Shown: positions 43,734 to 51,597 of the stretch, piece after piece
How positions within the stretch are numbered: the stretch's first letter is position 1
Layout of the letters: each line of letters begins with the position of its first letter
Assembly: GCA_965261795.1 (NCBI GenBank)
Contig: OZ253476.1
Location: 1,736,001-1,800,000, forward strand
Source: CBDCFV01 sp965261795
Lineage (GTDB): Bacteria; Chloroflexota; Dehalococcoidia; Lucifugimonadales; UBA3495
Reading direction: 5' to 3'
DNA length: 64,000 nucleotides
Translations under genes and position numbers: made by a program
The notes under the pieces: generated by a model
Told to the model about the DNA's origin: nothing
The model's database searches: none
The model's input: the letters and a program-made list of their open reading frames with translations, nothing else

Positions 43734-44063
43734 ATGGCGAATGCAGCGACGGTCATCACCCAGGCGGACGTCGATTCGGAATATTACCACTACGAAGACA
43801 CTGGCTGCGAAGTATCGTCATCCTGCCTTGTCTGCCCCCTGTCCCGGTGCAGGTACGACGATCCGGTCTGGTACCAACGGCTCCGGCGAACAGCGAAGGA
43901 CATGAAGGTGTGGAGGACCGTGGAGTCGGAGGGCTTGACGGCAGAGGAAGCGGCCATGAAGTTTTCGGTGACGGAGCGGACCATTTTCCGCATGATCAGC
44001 CGCTGCAAGGAAGCCCTGCTGGAACTGAACAAAGACGAGGTTCTGGCCCTGGTCGCAGACTAG
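43734..44063 (+). CDS. Small Cys-cluster/HTH protein, likely SOS-regulated
   Basis: 109-aa protein from the ATG at 43734, after GGAGGACGGTT. Residues about 28-45 hold a Cys cluster (GCEVSSSCLVCPLSRCRYDD) that could bind zinc or an Fe-S cluster. Residues about 60-100 form a sigma-region-4-like helix-turn-helix: VESEGLTAEEAAMKFSVTERTIFRMISRCKEAL. It may be a regulator or a phage-derived protein induced by DNA damage, given two LexA-type boxes in its promoter. Not a known SOS gene to me. Monocistronic; convergent with the acyl-CoA dehydrogenase gene. Confidence 0.7.
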   Translation: MANAATVITQADVDSEYYHYEDTGCEVSSSCLVCPLSRCRYDDPVWYQRLRRTAKDMKVWRTVESEGLTAEEAAMKFSVTERTIFRMISRCKEALLELNKDEVLALVAD

Positions 44064-44077
44064 GGCCAACCTGCATG

Positions 44078-45253
44078 TTAGCCTCTGGGCAAGCCCAGCC
44101 CGCGGGAAGCGATGATGTTCCGCTGCACCTCGGAAGTGCCGGCGGCGATGGTGCCGGAGAAGGAACTCATCCAATGCTCCTGGATCCGGCCCATAAGGGG
44201 CGCCCACTTTTCGGAACGGGTCAGGGCGCCGTACATGCCCAGAACGTCCATACTGGTGTTGGTTACTCTTTGTACGGTCTCACTGCCGAATACCTTGCTC
44301 ATCGAGGCCTCTTTATTGGGCACCAACCCCTGCCCCTGCATGTAGGCGACGTTGTAGGCCATGAGCCTGGCGACTTCGCACTCGATGAACCGGTCCGCCA
44401 AGGCGTTCCGCACCCAGCCCGTCTCGGTTAGAGGCCGCCCGTTGCGCTTGGTCTCGGTGGCGTACTCCAATGTCTCCCCCAACAAACGGCGGGCGCTGGC
44501 GGAGTAGTCGATGCCGGACCGCTCAAAGTCCAAGAGAGTGACCGCCACGTACCAACCGCGGTTTTCCTCGCCCACCACGTTGTTCCTGGGGACCCGGACA
44601 TTGTCGAAGATGACTTCGTTAAACTCGTGCCGGTTGGCCATGTTTACGATGGGCCGCACCTGTACGCCGGGCGTTTTCATGTCCACCAGCACGAAGCTGA
44701 TGCCCCGGTGCTTGGGCGCTTCCGGGTCGGTGCGCGTAAGCAGCATAATCCAATCGGCCCGGTGGGCCATGCTGGTCCAGATTTTGCTGCCGTTTATGAC
44801 AAAGTCGTCGCCGTCAACCACCGCGCGGGTGGAAAGGGAAGCCAGGTCGGAACCCGACTGGGGCTCGCTATAGCCTTGGCACCACTGGATCTCGCCCCGG
44901 GCCACTGGAGGCAGATGCGCGCGCCTTTGCTCCTCCGAGCCGTGGATCATCAGCGTCGGCCCCAGCATCCGCACACCGAAGATGTCCCTGCCCGGGGCGC
45001 GGTTGTAGGTCAACTCTTCGCTGAAGATAGCTGACCGTATTTGGGATGCCGCTTGCCCGCCGTACTCCTCGGGCCAGTGCATGGTCAGCCAACCGCGGTC
45101 AGCCATCTTCTTGCGTATTTCCAGCGCGAAGTCCCAGTCGCTCTCCTCGGGATAGCGGCCTTCGCCTTCCCAATGGGCCGGTAGTTCCTCTTGGATAAAT
45201 TCAGCCACTTCCTGGCGGAAGGCTTCGTCCTCTGAGGTAAACCTGAAGTCCAC
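44078..45253 (-). CDS. Acyl-CoA dehydrogenase
   Basis: 391-aa flavoprotein. MADRGWLTMHWPEEYGGQAAS, QWCQGYSEPQSGSDLASLSTRA, GSKIWTSMAHRADWIMLLTRT and the C-terminal SSFSGTIAAGTSEVQRNIIASRGLGLPR are diagnostic of ACAD. It oxidises an acyl-CoA to the enoyl-CoA with electron transfer to ETF. ATG at 45253. Next upstream on the same strand is a ligand-binding-type regulator, 96 bp away. Confidence 0.92.
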   Translation of the reverse strand: MDFRFTSEDEAFRQEVAEFIQEELPAHWEGEGRYPEESDWDFALEIRKKMADRGWLTMHWPEEYGGQAASQIRSAIFSEELTYNRAPGRDIFGVRMLGPTLMIHGSEEQRRAHLPPVARGEIQWCQGYSEPQSGSDLASLSTRAVVDGDDFVINGSKIWTSMAHRADWIMLLTRTDPEAPKHRGISFVLVDMKTPGVQVRPIVNMANRHEFNEVIFDNVRVPRNNVVGEENRGWYVAVTLLDFERSGIDYSASARRLLGETLEYATETKRNGRPLTETGWVRNALADRFIECEVARLMAYNVAYMQGQGLVPNKEASMSKVFGSETVQRVTNTSMDVLGMYGALTRSEKWAPLMGRIQEHWMSSFSGTIAAGTSEVQRNIIASRGLGLPRG

Positions 45254-45349
45254 GGCGGCGCTCCTTTATGGAATGCTGAGGAGATTGCTGGGGGCGGGTT
45301 GGTGTTTTTCGCTGGCGAAAGTCGTTGGCAAATTGTTAAGCCGAAGCGT

Positions 45350-45586
45350 TCAACTACCCACGGCGACGCAGGTAACCGTTCGGACGACGCCGGTCACGGT
45401 ATGGATATTGTCGGTCACTACGTTGCCAACCACAGACATATCTTCGGCGCTGACCACTGCGATTATGTCGTAGGGGCCGGTCACAACGTCAACCGATTCG
45501 ATGTTCTCCAAGTTCCGCAGCGTTATGGCCACGTCTCTGGTCTTGCCCACTGCGGTTTCCACTAACAGGTACGCTCTGGTAGCCAT
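45350..45586 (-). CDS. Stand-alone Lrp/AsnC ligand-binding (RAM) domain protein
   Basis: 78-aa protein equal to the C-terminal RAM domain of Lrp/AsnC regulators without the HTH: RAYLLVETAVGKTRDVAITL, NLENIESVDVVTGPYDIIAVV and VTDNIHTVTGVVRTVTCVAVG. Such solo domains form oligomers that bind amino acids and can modulate full-length regulators or enzymes. ATG at 45586. Possibly cotranscribed with the downstream acyl-CoA dehydrogenase gene. Confidence 0.87.
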   Translation of the reverse strand: MATRAYLLVETAVGKTRDVAITLRNLENIESVDVVTGPYDIIAVVSAEDMSVVGNVVTDNIHTVTGVVRTVTCVAVGS

Positions 45587-45768
45587 CTTTTCCTTCCGGT
45601 CGCAGTCCAGCTTGGCCGGTCAATCGAAAGGCGGTGCCTCTGACAAAGGGGCCGGGCGACTGGAATGCACAGTTTTCTGAGACTGGTGCTAATTCTACGG
45701 GCAGCCTATGGGGCTGTCAATTCGATTTCCGTTCGAGACTCCCTCCGTAACGGGTATAATTCCGAACG

Positions 45769-46494
45769 ATGATGCATCAAATGCAAATACTGGTTAAGGG
45801 TTCTGAGGAGCTTGGCATCCGGTTGACCGAGGGTCAGCTTGACCAATTCCAGACCTACTATGAAACCATGGCCGACTGGAATCAACGCATCAACCTCACC
45901 AGGATCACCGGGCTGGAAGAGGTGCAAGTCAAACATTTCCTGGACTCGCTTACCGTGGTACTGGCTGCGCCGATGTGTACAAGCGTCTCACGGAAGGTCA
46001 TCGACGTCGGCGCTGGAGCGGGGTTCCCTGGATTGCCGCTGAAGATGGTCTTCCCGGAGACCGAATTGGCGTTGGTCGAATCGGTTGGAAAGAAAGCCGA
46101 CTTTTTGAAGGAATTGGTCTCAATCATGAGGATTCGAGATGTAGAAGTACACACCGGAAGGGCCGAAACATTGGCTCACCAGCCCTGCCTCCGCGAGAAC
46201 TTCGATGTTGTATTGGCGCGGGGGCTGGCCCGGCTCCCTATCCTGGCCGAGTACACGTTGCCCTTTTGCCGGGTTGGTGGAACGGTGGTAACGCTGAAAC
46301 ACGGAAGCATGGCGGCAGAGATTGCCCAAGCTTCAAACGCCCTGCGGACATTGGGCGGGGCCGCGCCGCAGGTCCACCAAGTAGACGTAACCGGTCTGAC
46401 CGACAACCGGGTGGTGGTTGCCGTGGAAAAAGTAGCACCGACGGCGGAGAGGTTTCCCCGCCGTCCAGGGATACCGGCCAAGCGTCCGTTGTAG
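45769..46494 (+). CDS. rsmG: 16S rRNA (guanine527-N7)-methyltransferase
   Basis: 241-aa RsmG. QTYYETMADWNQRINLTRITG, HFLDSLTVVLA, VIDVGAGAGFPGLPLKMVFPE (SAM-binding) and LARGLARLPILAEYTLPFCRVGGTVVTLKH are the family blocks. It methylates N7 of G527 in 16S rRNA. ATG at 45769; a TATAAT at 45752-45757 lies only 11 bp upstream, which suggests a leaderless or nearly leaderless transcript. Confidence 0.93.
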   Translation: MMHQMQILVKGSEELGIRLTEGQLDQFQTYYETMADWNQRINLTRITGLEEVQVKHFLDSLTVVLAAPMCTSVSRKVIDVGAGAGFPGLPLKMVFPETELALVESVGKKADFLKELVSIMRIRDVEVHTGRAETLAHQPCLRENFDVVLARGLARLPILAEYTLPFCRVGGTVVTLKHGSMAAEIAQASNALRTLGGAAPQVHQVDVTGLTDNRVVVAVEKVAPTAERFPRRPGIPAKRPL

Positions 46495-46639
46495 GCCGGC
46501 GGTCTTTTTCGCGAGAGGCCCTCAAAGCCGCATTGCATCGGCTATACCCCGTTTGTATGATTGGTCACATCAAACCGCTTGCCGCCTGCTCCAGTAATTC
46601 TTGTCGGGAGAGAGCGGGCGGCCTTTGGGAGAGGTCTTC

Positions 46640-47578
46640 ATGTCCGTCATGGTAACCGGCGCAACCGGCTTCATCGGCAACCGCATTGTTCGCAAACTGG
46701 TCGAACGCGGCGAGGACGTAGTCTGCTTCGACCTGGCTCCTCCGCGAGCCAACCTGCAACCATACTTGGACCGGCTGCGGTTCTACCGGGGCGACATAAT
46801 GCAGATGCCCCACCTGTTGGACGCGATCAATACTCACCAAGTTGACAGGGTCATCCACATGGCCGCTTTGCTCCCCCCGGATACCGAGGAGCGGCCCCAC
46901 TTCGGTATGTTGGTCAACATTCAAGGGACCAACAACGTGTTCGAGGTAGCCCGCTGGACCGGCGTGCAGCGGGTGGTCTACGCTAGTTCCATAGCTACTT
47001 TCGGGGTACAGGAGACCTTCGGGGATCGCCCGGTGAACGAGGACGACCTCTCCGCGCCGGTTAACGTGTACGGGATGACCAAGGCGGCCAACGACTTTGC
47101 CGCCGGGAGGTACATCGACCGGTATGGTCTGGACATAGTGGGTATACGGATCTGCACCGTGTTCGGCCACGGCCGGGTCACCGGCATGACCGGGGTAATC
47201 GGCGGCCTGTTGATGTCGCTGCCGGCGGTGGGCCAGCCCATCAGTATGCCCTACCACCGAGACGAACCTTCGCCGATGATTCACGCCGAGGACGCGGCGG
47301 AGATTTTCGTCCGTGCGTCGCTGAGCGACCGTCTGAACCACCGGATTTACATAAGCGGCGGTCACCTGGCCACCATCGGCGATATGGCCGATATGGTCAG
47401 GAAGTTCATCCCCGACGCCGACATAACCACCGGCGACCAAGCCGTGCCCCACATCTACTTGGTGGACAACAGCCGGATGCTGGCCGACATCGGTTACGAA
47501 CTCGCGCCCCTGGAGGTAAGGGTTCTGGAGCACATCAACGACGCTAGGGCGGAGGCGGGGTTGGAGGCTATAGGGTGA
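46640..47578 (+). CDS. NAD-dependent epimerase/dehydratase (extended SDR)
   Basis: 312-aa extended short-chain dehydrogenase. MSVMVTGATGFIGNRIVRKL is the NAD-binding Rossmann motif (GxxGxxG); VYASSIATFG holds the active-site Ser and NVYGMTKAANDFAA the YxxxK pair. Probably acts on nucleotide sugars or related compounds. ATG at 46640 follows GGGAGAGGTCTTC; the in-frame extension to 46601 is not needed. Confidence 0.89.
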   Translation: MSVMVTGATGFIGNRIVRKLVERGEDVVCFDLAPPRANLQPYLDRLRFYRGDIMQMPHLLDAINTHQVDRVIHMAALLPPDTEERPHFGMLVNIQGTNNVFEVARWTGVQRVVYASSIATFGVQETFGDRPVNEDDLSAPVNVYGMTKAANDFAAGRYIDRYGLDIVGIRICTVFGHGRVTGMTGVIGGLLMSLPAVGQPISMPYHRDEPSPMIHAEDAAEIFVRASLSDRLNHRIYISGGHLATIGDMADMVRKFIPDADITTGDQAVPHIYLVDNSRMLADIGYELAPLEVRVLEHINDARAEAGLEAIG

Positions 47579-47741
47579 ACCTTCTCTTTCTTCTTCGCTA
47601 CAACTCTCAGTCACTCCTACTTGGTCAGGGAGAGAGGGTACGTTCCTTAGCTCGACTTTGTAGACGGGTGACGTGGATTTCCTCTCAACCTGAAGCACTT
47701 TGATAAAATGACTTAGACCCATGTCCCATCGGAGAAGCGCG

Positions 47742-47813
47742 ATGGAGTTCGGTGAGCTTAAAGACATTGATTTGTGGGAAGCATGGCCGCACGAAGCCGC
47801 AACGGACGAATAG
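47742..47813 (+). pseudogene. Remnant: N-terminus of a DUF4268-like gene
   Basis: The short frame MEFGELKDIDLWEAWPHEAA ends at a TAG after 23 codons. The segment closely resembles the start of DUF4268/DUF91-type proteins (LREVWPHEAxDFTPWL); the remainder is missing. It lies directly upstream of the Uma2 gene and is likely a deletion scar. I recognise the motif from memory; homology was not tested. Confidence 0.4.
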
Positions 47814-47849
47814 CCAATTTAGAATATACTGTTCCACCGGAGGGCAAAG

Positions 47850-48404
47850 ATGGTCAGCCCCAGACCAAAGACCAAGCTAACCTACGAGGACTACGCCAAG
47901 ACCCCCGACGACGAGCGATGGGAGTTGATTGACGGGGAGTTGTTCAGGATGCCATCGCCCAATATTGCACACCAGATGATTTCAGGGGAACTCTTCCCGC
48001 GTATGAAGCAATTTGTGCAAGAAAGAAACCTGGGAGTAGTCTTCCACGCCCCCACCGACGTTGTGCTGTCGGACACGGACACCGTGGAGCCGGACCTGTT
48101 GTTCATCTCCAGGGAACGTATGGGCATCATCACCCGTCTCAACATCCAGGGTGCGCCGGACTTGGTGGTCGAAATTCACTCCCCGTCCACGACCCGACGC
48201 GACCTGACGGCCAAACGAGCGTTATACGCCAGGAGCGGCGTAAAAGAGTATTGGCCGGTGGACCCCGAAGCCCGAACCGTGCGGGTCCTGTTGTTGCATG
48301 GCGGCGATTTCGTGGAAGCAGGAGTCTACAGGGAAGGCGATGTCGTGACTTCACCCACGTTCGAGGGCTTTAGCTTCCGGCCGGAGGAAATATTCCCGGC
48401 CTGA
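47850..48404 (+). CDS. Uma2 family endonuclease-like protein (DUF820)
   Basis: 184-aa PD-(D/E)XK-fold protein. LTYEDYAKTPDDERWELIDGELFRMPSP is the N-terminal Uma2 signature; EPDLLFISRERMG, GAPDLVVEIHSPSTTRRDL (Asp and E-x-x) and KRALYARSGVKEYWPVDPEA the core. Widespread in cyanobacteria and Chloroflexota with unproven nuclease function. ATG at 47850. Confidence 0.88.
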   Translation: MVSPRPKTKLTYEDYAKTPDDERWELIDGELFRMPSPNIAHQMISGELFPRMKQFVQERNLGVVFHAPTDVVLSDTDTVEPDLLFISRERMGIITRLNIQGAPDLVVEIHSPSTTRRDLTAKRALYARSGVKEYWPVDPEARTVRVLLLHGGDFVEAGVYREGDVVTSPTFEGFSFRPEEIFPA

Positions 48405-48415
48405 GCTTTGGCCCC

Positions 48416-48625
48416 TTACGAGTCGGGAAGGTGACGTAGTGAGAACCCCACCGGGGAAGTGTCTCCGATTTTCAACCCGGTGGTCCCAGTGAATTCTACA
48501 AGCCTCCGGCGTTGTTGATCGGAGGTGATGGTAAAGGGTCCAGGGGCCTCGAATTGAAGAGATTCCAGTGTCGGCAGCGCTTCTTCGACATTGCGGCGAC
48601 CCCGGTAGTCCCTCCAATGGATTCG
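48416..48625 (-). pseudogene. Gene fragment without start codon
   Basis: A minus-strand frame of about 69 codons runs from after a TAG at 48628 to TAA at 48416 with clear protein-like content (GRRNVEEALPTLESLQFEA, PGPFTITSDQQRRRLVEF, and a final GFSLRHLPDS). No ATG, GTG or well-placed TTG begins it, so it looks like the 3' end of a lost gene. Family not recognised. It lies between Uma2 and the flavin oxidoreductase gene. Confidence 0.4.
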
Positions 48626-48679
48626 CTATATAATAGCCGGGCGCAAACAGCGATTCATCCAGGTTTAGAGGGAGTGGTT

Positions 48680-49606
48680 ATGAGCATCGCCATCGGTTAC
48701 GTGCCCGGAGCATTCGGCCAAGGGGGCGATGACCCCGGGTTTTTGAAGGAACTGGTGGGCCTGGGTGACAGCTACGGGTACGATTCCATCTGGCTGAGCG
48801 ACCGGATCGTCAGCGACCGGTTCAGCTTGGAGCCAATGATCGCCCTGTCGATGGTGGCGGCCTACTCCGACAAGATGAAGTTCGGCACCAGCGTACTGGC
48901 CATGCCACTGCGCAACCCGGTGGTGTTGGCCAAGCAGATCGCAACCCTCGACTACCTGTCCCAAGGAAGGTTCTTCCCCGCCGTGGGGCTGGGGCAGGAA
49001 GAGCCCGAGGAGTACGAGGCCTGCGGAGTGTCCCAGGAAGCCCGCGGCCCCCGCACCGACGAAGCCATCCGGTTGATGCGCCGGTTGTGGGAGGAAGAGA
49101 ACGTCACTCACGAAGGCGCTTTCTACACCTGCCACAACGTCACCATCACTCCCAAGCCCTTCCTGAAGCCGTCTACCCCGGTCTGGATCGGAGGACGCAG
49201 CCCCGCCGCGGCAAGAAGAGTCGGGCGCGTGGGCGACGGCTGGCTGGTTTCCAGCGCCACTCCCGCTGAAATCCAGGAAGGAAGGGATATCGTCTTCAGC
49301 ACCGCCGCCGAGTTCGGAAGGGAAATCGAGGAAGACCATATCGGCGTGCTGTTGGGCTATTATGTGGCCAACGATACCGAGGAAGCGGCTGCGACGGCTT
49401 ACGACTACATTACCCGGCACCGGCCTGACGCCCATTTCACCGAATACAGCGCGGTCGGGACCACCGAGCAGGTCGCCCAGACCATCCAGAGCTACATAGA
49501 CGCCGGGGCGCAGAAGTTCGTGGTGCGGCCCCTGTGCCCCGCCGACGAGACCATCGGCCAACTGGAGATAATGGGGACTAAAATACTGCCCAAGTTCGTG
49601 AAGTAA
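48680..49606 (+). CDS. LLM-class F420/FMN-dependent oxidoreductase
   Basis: 308-aa luciferase-like enzyme. MSIAIGYVPGAFGQGGDDPG, YDSIWLSDRIVSDRFSLEPM, GTSVLAMPLRNPVVLAKQIATLDYLSQGRFFPAVGLGQ and EAIRLMRRLWEEENVTHEG are typical of the F420-type LLM branch. ATG at 48680 follows GAGGGAGTGGTT. A TATAAT at 48629-48634 could be its -10. Distinct from the LLM protein at 41119. Confidence 0.89.
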   Translation: MSIAIGYVPGAFGQGGDDPGFLKELVGLGDSYGYDSIWLSDRIVSDRFSLEPMIALSMVAAYSDKMKFGTSVLAMPLRNPVVLAKQIATLDYLSQGRFFPAVGLGQEEPEEYEACGVSQEARGPRTDEAIRLMRRLWEEENVTHEGAFYTCHNVTITPKPFLKPSTPVWIGGRSPAAARRVGRVGDGWLVSSATPAEIQEGRDIVFSTAAEFGREIEEDHIGVLLGYYVANDTEEAAATAYDYITRHRPDAHFTEYSAVGTTEQVAQTIQSYIDAGAQKFVVRPLCPADETIGQLEIMGTKILPKFVK

Positions 49607-49700
49607 TTGGAATTGTACAGTTAACTGAGGAAGCGCCGCTCAAGGACCAGCAATGATCTTTACAACTTCCGGTAACGGGCAGAGCATTTATTCTTAGTGG

Positions 49701-50069
49701 ATGAACACACTGGAGCGGTTTTTCACTTGGTATTGGCTGATATACTTCGCCATCTATCTGATACTGGTTGGCGTTTTAACGTGGTTGTCCTGGAGAGAAT
49801 TAATCACCGGTGATAGCCAACTCCAGACATTGACCAACGTGTACGGCGCATCCGCCGGCACTGCCTCTATTGCAGCCATCGTATTGGAGGGGTTAGGAAA
49901 GATGTCATTGTTGATATTCGGGTCCGCAGCGAAAAAGTTGATGGAAGAAGTACGGCGGGAAGGACGTGAGAAGGGCCGCGAGGAGGAACGCGAAAAGTGG
50001 ATGGCGTGGGAACTTCGCCGAAGAGAAGCCCAAGCCCGTAATGAGTCATTTGACGAACCACCGCCCTGA
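49701..50069 (+). CDS. Small two-helix membrane protein with charged tail
   Basis: 122-aa protein. Two hydrophobic segments (WLIYFAIYLILVGVLTWLSW, about residues 12-31; SIAAIVLEGLGKMSLLIFGS, about 55-75) are followed by a highly charged helix EEVRREGREKGREEEREKW. No family recognised. ATG at 49701. A good terminator follows at 50107. Confidence 0.6.
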   Translation: MNTLERFFTWYWLIYFAIYLILVGVLTWLSWRELITGDSQLQTLTNVYGASAGTASIAAIVLEGLGKMSLLIFGSAAKKLMEEVRREGREKGREEEREKWMAWELRRREAQARNESFDEPPP

Positions 50070-50106
50070 ATGCGTCACATGGCTCACTGAAATCTCTTTA
50101 ACAAGA

Positions 50107-50133
50107 AGCCCGGGGTAATTGCCCGGGCTTTTC
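50107..50133 (+). terminator. Intrinsic terminator
   Basis: AGCCCGGG and CCCGGGCT form an 8-bp GC stem, followed by TTTTC. It ends the 122-aa gene and lies 20 bp before the convergent rpiB stop; on the minus strand the flank AAGAAGC lacks a strong U-tract but may still serve rpiB. Confidence 0.85.
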
Positions 50134-50150
50134 AATGTCTTTGACCGGTC

Positions 50151-50627
50151 TTAGCCAGAGGATTCCCCTCGCAACCCTTTCTCTACCGCTATGAGCTTGT
50201 CGAGCCGCCGTTGAAACCTTGGCTCCGGAATGAAGTTGGCGGAAAGGAAAGCAGTCAGGATTTCTTTCGACAACTCTATGCCGATTACCCGCCCTCCCAA
50301 GCACACCACGTTCATCTGATCGTGCTCGACGCCTTGATGGGCGGTGTAAGTGTCGTGGCACAGGCAGGCCCGCACGCCCGGCACCTTGTTGGCGGTGATC
50401 GACGCGCCTACCCCGCTTCCACAAACGACGATGCCCCTCTCGAACCTGCCCGACTGCACCGCTTCGGCCACCGCCGCCGCAAAGTCGGGGTAGTCATCGT
50501 CGGGGTCCAGTTCGTGGGCGCCAAGGTCCACGACCTCATGGCCCAGCGACCGGATCCACGGTACCAGTTGTTCTTTCAGTTCGAATCCGGCATGGTCGGC
50601 GCCGATGGCAAGTTCCACTTCCAGCAT
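50151..50627 (-). CDS. rpiB: Ribose-5-phosphate isomerase B
   Basis: 158-aa RpiB/LacA/LacB family isomerase of the pentose phosphate pathway. IGADHAGFELKEQLVPWI is the N-terminal substrate loop; GIVVCGSGVGASITANKVPGVRACLCHD contains the catalytic Cys, followed by HDQMNVVCLGGRVIG. A GTG or ATG start near 50627 gives MLEVELAIGADHAG. Convergent terminator downstream. Confidence 0.92.
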   Translation of the reverse strand: MLEVELAIGADHAGFELKEQLVPWIRSLGHEVVDLGAHELDPDDDYPDFAAAVAEAVQSGRFERGIVVCGSGVGASITANKVPGVRACLCHDTYTAHQGVEHDQMNVVCLGGRVIGIELSKEILTAFLSANFIPEPRFQRRLDKLIAVEKGLRGESSG

Positions 50628-50716
50628 CTCCGTTAAAGCAAAGTTGGGGGTTTGGATAGCCAGTCCATATTACCATGACTCGGAAAGGCGGGAGGATTCC
50701 AGACTGATTTAGACAA

Positions 50717-50760
50717 GTGTCAGCGAACGGTTGACACACCGGAAGTCACCTCCGTAACCT
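50717..50760 (+). promoter_or_regulatory. Promoter with operator-like palindrome for the capsid operon
   Basis: TTGACA (50731-50736), an 18-bp spacer and TAACCT (50755-50760). The inverted repeat GTGTCA (50717-50722) with TGACAC (50732-50737), separated by 9 bp, overlaps the -35 and could bind a dimeric repressor. Confidence 0.5.
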
Positions 50761-50784
50761 TTTATCAACGAAAAAAGAGAGACG

Positions 50785-50806
50785 CGGGCGGCCAAGCCGC
50801 CGTCCG
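50785..50806 (+). promoter_or_regulatory. Leader hairpin
   Basis: GCGGGCGGC-CAA-GCCGCC followed by GTCCGC forms a very stable stem in the leader RNA of the capsid operon, just before a terminator-like hairpin. Confidence 0.5.
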
Positions 50807-50816
50807 CACTTGCTTG

Positions 50817-50850
50817 AGGGACAGACCCCAACGCGGGCCTGTCCCTTTTT
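50817..50850 (+). terminator. Terminator or attenuator in the capsid operon leader
   Basis: AGGGACAG and CTGTCCCT form an 8-bp stem with a 14-nt loop, followed by TTTTT. It lies between the putative promoter and the prohead protease gene, whose start is 34 bp after. Since no plus-strand gene precedes it, it may be an attenuator or the end of a short leader RNA. Confidence 0.7.
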
Positions 50851-50883
50851 CGTTGGAGCAAATAGCAAAATGGAGGTGATAGG

Positions 50884-51534
50884 TTGACCAACACCGATCT
50901 GGGACTGTGGGGCCGGGAGCGGCTCCTGGAAGCGTTGGACGCTTACAGCAGGGGCTTGAGTGATGCTCCCCTGCTGCATAAGTGGACGAAAAGCGACGTA
51001 ACCGCCGCCGCTGATGACCGCGACCAGCCAATGTCTTTCATTATTTCCACCGACGACGTGGACCGCCACGGTGATGTCATTGTCGCTGAGGGATGGCATC
51101 TTGACTCGTACTTGGCCAATCCAGTGTTTCTGTGGGCCCACGACTACGCCCGTCCGGTCATAGGCCGCGCCGCGGAAGTCTGGAGGGAACCCCACCGGCT
51201 TCTGGCACGAATGAAGTTCGCTCCCACCGAGTTCGCCCAGGAGGTGGCCCTGTTGTACCGGTCCGGCTACCAACGGGGAGTTTCGGTGGGATTCAAGCCG
51301 CTGAGCTATGAAGAGCGGCGCAACGACAAGACCGGGGCCTTTCTGGGAATCCGCTTTCTGGAGCAGGAGTTGCTGGAAACCAGTGCGGTGCCCGTGCCAG
51401 CCAACAGCCACGCTTTGAGAAAGGCTTTGGACCAAGCCCCCCTGTTGGGAGAGTACCTGAGACAGACCATCCCATCGGACACGGTGGTGGATGAGGTGGT
51501 AAGGGCGCTGCGCGATTCAATACGTCCGTTTTAA
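50884..51534 (+). CDS. HK97-type prohead protease
   Basis: 216-aa phage capsid maturation protease (peptidase U35). FIISTDDVDRHGDVIVAEGW, NPVFLWAHDYARPVIG (His), YQRGVSVGFKPLSYE (Ser) and LEQELLETSAVPVPANSHAL are characteristic. It would trim the delta domain of the capsid protein during assembly. TTG at 50884, seven bases after GGAGGTGA. First gene of the capsid module. Confidence 0.88.
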   Translation: MTNTDLGLWGRERLLEALDAYSRGLSDAPLLHKWTKSDVTAAADDRDQPMSFIISTDDVDRHGDVIVAEGWHLDSYLANPVFLWAHDYARPVIGRAAEVWREPHRLLARMKFAPTEFAQEVALLYRSGYQRGVSVGFKPLSYEERRNDKTGAFLGIRFLEQELLETSAVPVPANSHALRKALDQAPLLGEYLRQTIPSDTVVDEVVRALRDSIRPF

Positions 51535-51597
51535 CGGAAGGGTCGCAGAGAACTGTAGAGAATCCTGATTCGGACCATTATACGCAAGGAGGACAAC

